From Chrysomallon squamiferum (lineage: Eukaryota > Mollusca > Gastropoda > Neomphalida > Peltospiridae), in NCBI GenBank assembly GCA_012295275.1, contig CM022674.1:6096436-6121435 (forward strand): 25,000 bases of DNA, given 5' to 3'. A program made the position numbers and the translations under genes. Under the pieces are notes generated by a model. That model did no database searches, was not told where the DNA came from, and worked only from the letters and a program-made list of their open reading frames with translations. Each line of letters starts with the position of its first letter. Within the stretch, counting starts at the first letter, position 1. Shown here in pieces: positions 7,624-14,644 of the stretch.

Positions 7624-9444
7624 CACACACACACAGAGAAGTTATTTGTTTCGATTGAATTGGTGTTTTCATTTAAAAAGTAACAAAGTATGTACTGTTC
7701 TCGAGAGCTGTGAATTGAGAAATAAATATATATATATTTTTTTTAATTCTTTGGACTGCAGGATAAAAGAAATAACTTGTTACTGTCTGAAGATACACAC
7801 AGAAACGTACACACAAGGACACACACACACATACGCACTTATTCTACTTGCCTTCCTTTGTCCATACAGGGAATGTTGTACCACATGCAAAATGCGGTGG
7901 TACGACTTTGGTGATGTTTAGGACACTTCCATACCAGCCTGGCCTCAGAAAACGGTCTGAAAGAAGATGTGTGGGTATCTTGAAACGAACAATGAAATTT
8001 CTGTCTCTTCTGTCTTCACTGGGAAATCTCATGTACTCAGTGCATGGATCTCCTGGGAGAAAAAAAAGTTTTATTATTTTATTTTATTTTATTTATAATT
8101 TTGTTTAACGTTTAAAATTAAATGAACAGATAATTTGTTGTAAGTAGTATGGACCAACAGGAACGACAACTCGTCACGGCAGAAATTACGTCACAGGGAA
8201 AGATGGCTCCATAATTTCGCCGATTTAAGAAACTACACCAAATGTTCTTTTCTGTTGGGTTATGACACGGGGAACATTGCTAACTAAAAAGTTAATATAT
8301 TAATCTTATACCGGATTATAATTTTAGTTTATTATGCACGCATTTGCACATAAATAATCCAGTTTTAAGAGTTTGATTAAGTTGAAAAAAGTAATTACGA
8401 AAGGCGCAGAACATACTGGTTTGGTAATACGAACAACCATTCTTATCGTTATCAGTGTAAATCATAAAAAGTTAAGAAGATGGACGTAAAATAATTTAAT
8501 TTGTAATTTAAAAACTTCCTTGAGCTCACGGAAATTTCCGATCGCAATCCAAGATGGCAGCGTCGAACGCCGACCAGTGTTTACAAACTTTTAAACACGT
8601 ATTCCTTCATAATGCAATCAGTTCTACATGGTCTGTTAAGAGTAATTCGGGGAAATATGTCCTTTAATCAATGCCTCGTATACATAGATGTCTATTATTG
8701 AGTAGAAATCGCTGAAAAGGCTCAAACACGTTTTTTTTGTTGTTTTTTTTGGCGGGGTAACTGACGTCATACCATCTCGTACTATTTTAATTTTTTTTAT
8801 TATTATTATTATTTTACGACGTCATCAGTCAAATAATTAAAAAAAATATATAAATAAATTTCAGACACTGGCGCGTGAATATAGAGATAACTATTCTTAT
8901 TAGGTACCATAATGTGCACACGTTACTCTGCTAAACCTCTATAGCGGACAGTTCCGAGTACCTAGATGTACAACGATACTTCTTTTTTTCTTTTTTTTAA
9001 ATAATATTTCCATTTTCAATGCATTAGAGATGGTATTTACATCTAAAAAGCAAACTGATCGTGTTATTTGAATGATTGCCTCGATACATTCATTGTAATG
9101 CTTGATAAGTTTAAAAAAAAAAAAAAAAAAAAATATAATAAAATAAAAGGGGTCCGGCAACCGGCCGTATAAAAAACTTAATTTGTAACTTTTTCGTTAA
9201 AACAAAGAATTCAACTTCTCAAACATGTACCATTATCTATGCAAACAATGCGTTTCCTATTTTTATTTAAAAAACAACAAAACAAACAAAACAAGCAAAC
9301 AATATCAGTAGTCCATGCTATTGTAAGCGTTGCTAGATTGAATATTTATATCAAAATGTTTAGTAAATAAAATAAATATATAAAAAGCACATTACCTCTA
9401 ATGGAGATGAAGCTAACGAAAATAGTGAATATCACGATGTCCAT
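1622..9444 (-). CDS. Secreted D8C/Ig-like multidomain protein, VWDE-like (5' part; at least 10 exons)
   Basis: Ten coding exons can be joined in phase on the minus strand: 9444-9396, 8052-7852, 6927-6775, 6426-6412, 5952-5666, 5036-4950, 4219-4108, 3422-3385, 2962-2851 and 1725-1622. The product starts with a hydrophobic signal peptide (residues 1-16). A D8C-type domain follows (about 18-134), with a GWYxS segment, a CGTTFPVW segment and a C-terminal YCLG. Next come a short linker, an Ig-like module (about 140-235, with C164 and W179) and a strand ending in FLEK. The duplicated Cys-rich exon pair comes last. D8C domains occur in uromodulin, GP2 and VWDE, and the D8C plus Ig-like order fits the N-terminal half of VWDE-type proteins, so an extracellular adhesive or matrix role is plausible but inferred. 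No VWD or EGF domain and no stop codon are seen, so the gene probably runs off the left edge. Exons 1-7 are well supported; 8-10 less so. Confidence 0.8.
1735..1915. repeat. (AAAT)n/(AATG)n tetranucleotide-rich tract
   Basis: Imperfect AAAT, AATG and AACG tetranucleotides lie just upstream (minus strand) of exon 10. A similar tract lies upstream of exon 8 (3425-3720), as expected if the exon pair was duplicated with flanking intron, though such tracts are common here. Confidence 0.75.
2205..2233. repeat. (GT)n
   Basis: Uninterrupted GT dinucleotides in intron 9 of the VWDE-like gene. Confidence 0.9.
2449..2733 (-). CDS. Hypothetical 94-codon ORF with Cys-rich tail, nested in intron 9 of the VWDE-like gene
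   Basis: The ORF starts at an ATG in AAAAGATGGCGACC, with an in-frame TAA two codons upstream, and ends in TGA. It has a hydrophobic stretch (LAVMSLFFTFAVSSSHVLS) and then a tail with five cysteines (DDCHIYKG, ITCYSRCLCNQG, LNYCA). The AAGATGGCG start context resembles a YY1/initiator site. It is GC-richer than its surroundings. No homology is recognised; it could be a nested small secreted protein or chance. Confidence 0.25.
   Translation of the reverse strand: MATPPLRTAYDEFARHTSATATLSTTRLFRLAVMSLFFTFAVSSSHVLSLNKIDVIRNDDCHIYKGTQSSSYEITCYSRCLCNQGYSARLNYCA
2764..2815. repeat. (CA)n(CGCA)n(CA)n
   Basis: Compound CA repeat with a central CGCA block, able to form Z-DNA. Confidence 0.9.
2851..2962 (-). 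CDS. VWDE-like gene, exon 9: Cys-rich module copy B
   Basis: 112 nt, phase 0 in and phase 1 out; acceptor TCTTGTAG, donor AGAA|GTAAGT. It encodes DYCLEDFDCYVFGAICPSP, then CLRC and GLLWNRYR. It is homologous to exon 7 with no indel, and all five cysteines, the S-P pair and the GLLW motif are kept. Conservation at protein level, with much lower identity in DNA, indicates an old duplication under coding constraint. Confidence 0.72.
2975..3215. repeat. Trinucleotide array (TAG/TAA/TGA)n
   Basis: Interspersed TAG, TAA and GAT trinucleotides in the intron between exons 8 and 9 of the VWDE-like gene, ending in (GAT)n at about 3181-3208. It lies just upstream of the exon 9 acceptor. Confidence 0.9.
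3385..3422 (-). CDS. VWDE-like gene, exon 8: short exon following copy A (tentative)
   Basis: 38 nt, phase 1 in and phase 0 out; acceptor TTTTTTCAG, donor AAA|GTAAGC. It adds Thr-Val-Pro-Gly-Cys-Gly-Pro-Asp-Pro-Pro-Asn-Tyr-Lys. It occupies the same relative position as exon 10, after copy B, and DNA just past its donor resembles exon 10, so the two are probably paralogues. The exact donor is less certain than for the larger exons. Confidence 0.5.
3425..3720. repeat. (AAAT)n/(ACAA)n-rich tract
   Basis: Imperfect AAAT, ACAA and GAATG motifs upstream (minus strand) of exon 8. No coding content despite long minus-strand frames. Confidence 0.7.
4108..4219 (-). CDS. VWDE-like gene, exon 7: Cys-rich module copy A
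   Basis: 112 nt, phase 0 in and phase 1 out; acceptor CACTGCACAG, donor CTAA|GTAAGC. It encodes a 37-residue module with five cysteines, pattern D-Y-C-x5-C-x6-C-x-S-P-x-C-x2-C-x2-T-x2-G-L-L-W. Exon 9 has the same length, phase and cysteine spacing, 16 of 37 residues being identical. I do not recognise the module. The odd number of cysteines suggests pairing with a neighbouring segment, possibly the Cys in the following short exon. Confidence 0.75.
4230..4820. repeat. Compound trinucleotide array
   Basis: Nearly 600 bp of consecutive trinucleotide tracts, (ACA)n, (ATG)n, (ATA)n, (ACT)n, a long (CTA)n at about 4724-4782 and (TTA)n at about 4783-4819, in intron 6 of the VWDE-like gene. It yields long false open frames of single repeated residues on both strands. 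Confidence 0.95.
4950..5036 (-). CDS. VWDE-like gene, exon 6: end of Ig-like region
   Basis: 87 nt (29 codons), phase 0 on both sides; acceptor GTATTTTCAG, donor AAAG|GTTAGA. It encodes VSCGVRTSYVDMPGG, then VPVFSDFHLFLEK. The first segment looks like the Cys-containing return strand of the Ig-like unit. Reading on past the donor reaches a stop after 12 codons, so the intron is required. Confidence 0.72.
5149..5520. repeat. Degenerate AT-rich tandem repeat
   Basis: About seven diverged copies of a unit of roughly 45-65 bp, core TATTATATTTTATTGTATAA, sometimes followed by AGTA and a short GC-richer part, lie in intron 5 of the VWDE-like gene. No coding content. Confidence 0.6.
5666..5952 (-). 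CDS. VWDE-like gene, exon 5: Ig-like extracellular module
   Basis: 287 nt, phase 1 in and phase 0 out; acceptor CTTTTCCAAG, donor AAT|GTGAGA. It encodes VPLYDKTPRVEIVPG, then LSCGFDK and VFYTVFWVVNK, a Cys (TICYN) and DDCIYAV. A Cys followed about 15 residues later by a buried Trp (C164 and W179 in the joined product) is typical of the B and C strands of an Ig-like fold, and such modules follow the D8C region in VWDE-type proteins. NLS and NKT are possible N-glycosylation sites. Confidence 0.8.
5975..6048. repeat. (GTAT)n(GT)n
   Basis: Compound microsatellite directly upstream (minus strand) of the exon 5 acceptor of the VWDE-like gene. Confidence 0.9.
6125..6185. repeat. (TAT)n
   Basis: ATT trinucleotides in intron 4; a pure poly-A of about 22 nt follows at about 6223-6244. 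Confidence 0.9.
6412..6426 (-). CDS. VWDE-like gene, exon 4: 15-nt microexon
   Basis: A 15-nt exon lies between TTTTTAG and GTAAGT. It is phase 1 on both sides and adds Glu-Pro-Gln-Ala-Asn as a linker between the D8C and Ig-like modules. Because 15 is a multiple of three, skipping it would keep the frame. Strong flanking sites and compatible phases support it, but so short an exon needs transcript evidence. Confidence 0.55.
6430..6570. repeat. (AAAT)n and purine-rich tract
   Basis: AAAT repeats then an A/G-rich stretch in intron 3, next to the microexon acceptor. Confidence 0.8.
6775..6927 (-). CDS. VWDE-like gene, exon 3: second half of D8C domain
   Basis: 153 nt, phase 1 to phase 1, with acceptor TACTTTCAG and donor G|GTAAAT. 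The translation includes VTMCVNARYKCSVKFFVKAK, a Cys (KKCDSV) and a final AAYCLG. The spaced cysteines, the alternating hydrophobic strand and the terminal Y-C match the C-terminal half of D8C domains. Splitting the domain here supports the join to exon 2. Confidence 0.82.
7085..7314 (-). mobile_element. Probable tRNA-derived SINE
   Basis: On the minus strand, GATGGCCGAACTG (7308-7296) resembles an RNA polymerase III box A and GTTCGAGTC (7252-7244) matches box B, about 45 bp apart as in tRNA-derived SINE heads. A non-tRNA body of about 150 bp follows, ending in an AT-rich (TA)n tail. The head also looks like a decayed tRNA. Borders are approximate; a GT/GTAT microsatellite abuts one side. Confidence 0.6.
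7315..7350. repeat. (GT)n(GTAT)n
   Basis: Microsatellite abutting the head of the probable SINE. Confidence 0.85.
7588..7636. repeat. (CA)n
   Basis: CA dinucleotide repeat in intron 2 of the VWDE-like gene. Confidence 0.9.
7852..8052 (-). CDS. VWDE-like gene, exon 2: first half of D8C domain
   Basis: 201 nt, phase 1 in and phase 1 out. The acceptor is a pyrimidine tract ending CCCAG. The exon encodes DPCTEYMRFP, then LRPGWYGS and CGTTFPVWTKEG. The GWY, the Cys before GT and the P-x-W are the conserved landmarks of the D8C module shared by uromodulin, GP2 and VWDE. The donor is GAAG|GCAAGT, a GC-AG intron: using the GT three bases further on puts the next exon out of frame with an early stop. 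Confidence 0.85.
8053..9395 (-). other. Intron 1 of the VWDE-like gene
   Basis: About 1.34 kb, AT-rich, with poly-A at about 9112-9133. It contains AAGATGGC motifs (about 8199 and 8550, YY1-like) and TGACGTCA at about 8762. No exon seen. Confidence 0.65.
9396..9444 (-). CDS. VWDE-like gene, exon 1: signal peptide
   Basis: The ATG is at 9444-9442 and opens a run of 16 codons, mostly I, V and F, that forms a signal peptide. It ends on a GTAATG donor in phase 1. Joined to the next exon it gives Ile-Arg-Gly-Asp-Pro-Cys, so the mature protein starts close to the first D8C cysteine. The start is chosen because the signal peptide begins directly at this Met. The 5' UTR is A/T-rich and its cap site is not resolved. 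Confidence 0.75.
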
Positions 9445-9954
9445 GATAAAAAAAAAAAAAAATTATTATTCTAAAGTGAAATTGGCGAACAGTTCTAGCG
9501 AATTTGTACAACCGTTACGTTTAAAGTTATCGGTTGGTTAACGGAACAAGTTACCATAGGTGAACTCTATAACCAAGTACTTGCTTTTATTTTCCCCTTT
9601 TCAGTTCCAACATTAATGTGTAATAACCAGTAGTCGTATCTAACCCGCCACCCCAAAGATTTATATACATATATATATATATATTTTAGAATCAAAAACA
9701 AAATATATATAATTCGTTTTAAAAATCAACGTACGACAAAATTAATTATACTAAGATCTAAGCAAGTTTAACACCGTCTTTTTTTTTTTTTAATTCCAAT
9801 ATACAATATCAAAAACTTTGTAACAATTACTATCGATTTGAAATAAAGTTTTATCCAATATTTTCACCCAGATATTATTTCATGTGAAAGCTGAGGATTT
9901 TAGAACTATGCATAAATACAAGAGCAGAACAGAAATCGAAATGATTTTTGTAAT

Positions 9955-9960
9955 TTTATT
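9955..9960 (-). terminator. Candidate poly(A) signal of the EEP gene
   Basis: AATAAA on the minus strand lies about 19 nt past the stop codon. It is the canonical hexamer at a short but possible distance; in AT-rich DNA this could be chance. Confidence 0.4.
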
Positions 9961-9978
9961 ACAAGAAATTCAAAAAAC

Positions 9979-10053
9979 TCATTTCAGACAGATGTTGAGT
10001 GTCATACCATAGTGATCTGAAAGCTGGTGTCCATTGTACTTTCCCAGAGTTCT
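9979..10053 (-). CDS. EEP gene, exon 7: SDHYG catalytic motif and stop
   Basis: 75 nt ending in TGA; acceptor ATTTTATTTTCAG. It encodes RTLGKYNGHQLSDHYGMTLN, then ICLK and the stop. S-D-H-Y is the C-terminal catalytic Asp-His pair of EEP phosphodiesterases. The domain ends here as expected, so the gene is complete. Confidence 0.9.
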   Translation of the reverse strand, partial: RTLGKYNGHQLSDHYGMTLNICLK

Positions 10054-13000
10054 CTGAAAATAAAATTGTACAGTAAGTCGTACAGAATTTCATGTTAATA
10101 ACGACATTTAAAAACAAAGGAATATAATTGATTTTCTACACGCACTTTCCATGAACAGAACAGCACATGTCAAGGACTGTTGTAACAGATGCAGAGCACG
10201 GGCTGGAACGAGCAATTAACCGATGGAAGAGTCCAAAATTTCGTTAAACTAAAGCACATCAACTTTCTTGGATCATTATTCAACCATTTGTAGCATTGGT
10301 ATATATATTTTTTTATCAATTCAACATACTTTTTAAAACAAATAAAAAATAAAATGAAAGAAATATATCTGTACTGAAGGAAAACGACGACATGTCTAAA
10401 ATTCACAGATCGACGTTAATATTGGACTGGTTAACGCGACGTCATGTGAATTGTTGTCTTGGTTGTGTTCTTAAGTTGAAAAAGCAGTTGTTACCGTGGC
10501 GTTTCTTCCCGAGTAACCCATCAGCATGATGTGGTCGAGTATTTTGTTTTTGCTGGTTGGAGAGTGGAGTGGGTTCTCGCTGCACCACGTGCAGCGGCCA
10601 TCTTCTTTCTCGTACAGACTCGTGTAACCGAACGTCATCAGTGTGGCGAAGTTGGCAGGATATTCAGGAAATATTCTCATACGACCTTTTTAAAAAAAAA
10701 AAAAAAAAAAAACACAATACGACTGCGGCATGAGGTCAAGTATCATAATACATTAATATTTGTACCGATTATTTTTTTCTCCTTCCAATGAATTACTGTT
10801 TTTCTCCCCCTCCTCCGTCTTAAATTTTATTCCCCAGTTTCCGTTATTACGTAACGGTTTTTAAAATTTTATTTTATTATTTTTTTTTTTTTTTTTTTTA
10901 ATATATACAATAATGTTTGACATTTAATTATTCGAGTTTATTGTATGGTTATATGATCTTTCAGTACACCGTTCTCAACCGATTTCATGTTCAGTTGTAT
11001 TATTGAGATTGTTGCTACGATGACGACCTCGTTTCAATACATACCTGGTTCGTCAATTTCTGGTCCTGTATTGAGATCTCCAACCAAGATATGACGTCGA
11101 TCTGCAAAGTCTCGGTGAATCACATTGATCTCGTTCAGCTGCTGTTCTTCCCACGATTCTGCACCCAGTTTGTCTTTGTTCCCTGTTTGGAACGAGAAAA
11201 AAAAAAAAAGTTAAAAACCCAGTTAAAAATCACCTGAAGAAATACGACTGGTGAATGTACTCACAAAAGAACGGCGGTCAGTGTTTTGGCATGACGTCAT
11301 GACGTCATATCGTACGAAATGACGTCTTGAACAAAAAAAGGCTCCCTTCTATAAAATATGACTGCGTCCAAATTATAAAAGTTATGTTACTTGTTTCAAG
11401 ATCGGGCGTCCAACCCTACAAACCGCATCCCAGTATCACAAGTATGAGAATAAATTTACAGACTCTAAACAAGACTTAAAGGGAAGTTTACGACAGAATT
11501 CAGTGACAAGCAGAAGAATCATCGATAAAACGACACCAGTTTGAAAATGATTGTAGAGACAAAAACATTTCAAAAATACAGTAGTAACCCCTTCATTGCA
11601 AACAGTTTGCGAAATTTATATAAACCCGAGGGCGGTCGGTATCTACCCGTTTTGATTACGCGTCAAACACGAAACCAGGTAGACAAGTGTGAATTAAAAA
11701 CTGGATTTATAGTCGGTGTTAACGAAATCCAGAAACCTGCCACTTTAAAAAAAAAATGTATATTAATTATACCGTTTATCTTCATATCAGACGAGAAAAG
11801 CACACGTATCCTTTTATGTGTATGCAGAATTAGTCAAAACTCTTCAGTACGATTAATACAACGTACTTGTAATTGCAGAGGTTCAAAATAGGGTATTAAA
11901 ACCGACGAAATGTCATTTAATAGAAAATTAAAAGAGAAATTAGATTTTTAGAAAGACTGGATCTCTATCAAGTTTACGCAGCTACCGTCAATACAGTTGT
12001 CTTGAGGTTATTTAGTTAATAAAAAAAAGTTTGTTTAATGATCGGCTATTTTATTGTCGTAAGTAATCTACACTCACGATCGTAAGAAATTTGACCTCGG
12101 TTTTAAATCACTCTCGTTGAAAAGCTAAATTATATACCCACGTAGAATTTCGATACGGACACGAAAACATGACAACCATGTCGTTGTCGAACATGCTCTT
12201 ACGTGTTGAAATGCAGACGTAGGGCGAACACGCAGGCCACGGGTAACACGTTGACGTTGTGGGCTGTTGCTGCATGGGGGGGGCTGGAATTTGACTGCAC
12301 CCCGTTGTCCGCCCCATTTTCCCCGTAACACTGCAACGCAGGAACAAGCGAAAATTCCTGCGATAAAAGCATGAGTAGCATCCCCGTTTGTACCATCCCC
12401 ACAGTTCGTTCGCGTTTTCGGGTCATTTTATCAGAATTCATGTGACTTGTTTTGATCGGTGGCCACATGCCGCGTAAACCATTTTTATGCCGTAGTTTAT
12501 GCAGTTGCGGTTGGGGTTGGGGCATTTTCTACATACATTTGTTTCGACCATGTTTTGGGATTTAATGATCGGTAGAATTTATTTTGGTCGTGGGTATAGT
12601 GAAATCGTAAAAGTCCGATTTACAACATTTACAAATTACATTCGATACAATATACCATTTTAAAAAATCAGACAAGTTCACTGGTTTTTTAAAGTTTGAA
12701 AAATTTAAGTGGATGAAATCCGAGTTATTCTGCTACACCCACGTTTTTGAAAACTTTGTAAATGAAGGTAAATTCGTACTGACGCAGTATCAGAGTACAC
12801 CGACAGTATTTAAAGGGAAGTAATTCAGTTGATGTTAAAATACTTACATTCTATGTAAGGCAAACCAGTGTTAGCCGTCAGGTGAGTACAAACCACTTCT
12901 CCAAGATTTTCTATCTGCAAAAATGAGAATTTTTTGTCAGTTTAATTTTAACGTCAAACAATAGTTAAACGTGAACGACAATTTTTGGTCAAATGCGACA

Positions 13001-14501
13001 TTTTGTGCAATAACGATACTCTTTAGAAAAAGCTTTTAGCGATATCTATAAATCGTTAGCCAGGAAAGTACTTTGTGAAAACAATACTTTTTATTGCATA
13101 CACAAGATACACATCTAAAAATGGAAAACGTTTGTAATTTAAATTACACGATAGCTGGAGAAAATTGTGGAGCTGAATCGATTCCTGTCGGAAGAGTGAT
13201 GACGTCCTGGCCACGTTTTAATTATACGATAAAGTCGCAGTAATTGATAAATGAACTTGGTAAATATTCGATGACAAGTTTCTTGGAAAGAGGCTTAGAA
13301 AATTGACTACTAAGTAGTACTAAGATGATGCTCAAACTGAATCCATCATCTTCTAATTACTTAGGCTGCTGGCGACAATTGTTTTTAGCTTGATCAGCTC
13401 CCGGACCGAAATTTTGTAATAAAACAAATTACCGTTCGGTAAAATATAAATTCAGTTTCATCACCGAGAACCGACATTGATCGTCTCAGGAACCGTTCCC
13501 GTTTAGAATTCAGACAGTTCTAAGAACTGTACAGACTACTTAGAAAAGAATACAGATGTCTACGTATTAAATTGATGAAGTAAACATCACGTTTTGACTT
13601 TTCAAGATGACTGAATCGTACACTTTTAAGTATTAAAATTTTCACACTGATAAACCAGTGGAAGCTTGCTATGTGCACCAGTAAGTAGGACTGATCCCTC
13701 TAATAAACAAACCCCCACTGAATGAAATTCTATTTTTGACATCGACCAATTAAAAAAGCCATTCTCACCCACCATCAAAACAGATCTACCCGGGGGTGGG
13801 TGAGGGTCTTTGTGCCAAAAACGTCACTTGCCTGTGCTGAAATGTAACCTCTGGAAAGCATCTGTTTTACGCCTGGAGCAAACAGCTGGTGCTTGACGTG
13901 CTTCATAGGTGTCTTGCTCAGTAGGAGTAACCCCTGGGCGTTCATTCGATTGTGGCGACTAAATATGTTCATGCATTCAGTGATCGTCTTCATCAGGCTT
14001 GTCGCACTGAAAAAGGTGAAGGTCATTAAGTTATGAACTGGCAGCAGACATTTTAACATTACGTCATACATTCTCTCAGCAGTTTTTAATTTCGGAAACG
14101 TTTCATTTCTCGTCTAAAACTGATGGTTCAAATTCAGGATCCTTGATAACATTTGAATTAAATTTTATTCGTTCATCTCGATTTTTATCTCATGAAATTA
14201 AAATGAATAAATTGTGTTTTTTTTTTAGAGTTTTAGTGGAGAGAAAAACGTTTTTAAAACAAATTTAAAGTATAATTAAGAGTAACATGCTGTTCTAGAT
14301 TTAATTTCATTTTTGTACTTTGAAAAAAAGTACTTCAAATTTCATTCTGATATTCAGAATACTACTTCTATAGCAGTAATCTAATTATAGTAAAATATAA
14401 AAATAACATACAATATACCAGTGGCATTTTGAAATTTTTGGAAAGTTAATTTGCTTATAAAAAGTTTAGAAGAATTTTGAGAGCGATTTCATCACCGATC
14501 A

Positions 14502-14534
<33 letters not shown>

Positions 14535-14613
14535 AACCGTTTGTAAAATAGGATATCACGGAATAAGCACAGTTAAACCATAATATACAGAGTTTTACAT
14601 CACATGATGTTCC

Positions 14614-14644
<31 letters not shown>

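Noticed and set aside
11541-11891. Plus-strand frame of 116 codons in EEP intron 4
   Set aside because: No recognisable motif, A-rich stretches and a poly-A run inside it; composition is that of the intron. A decayed repeat is possible but could not be shown.
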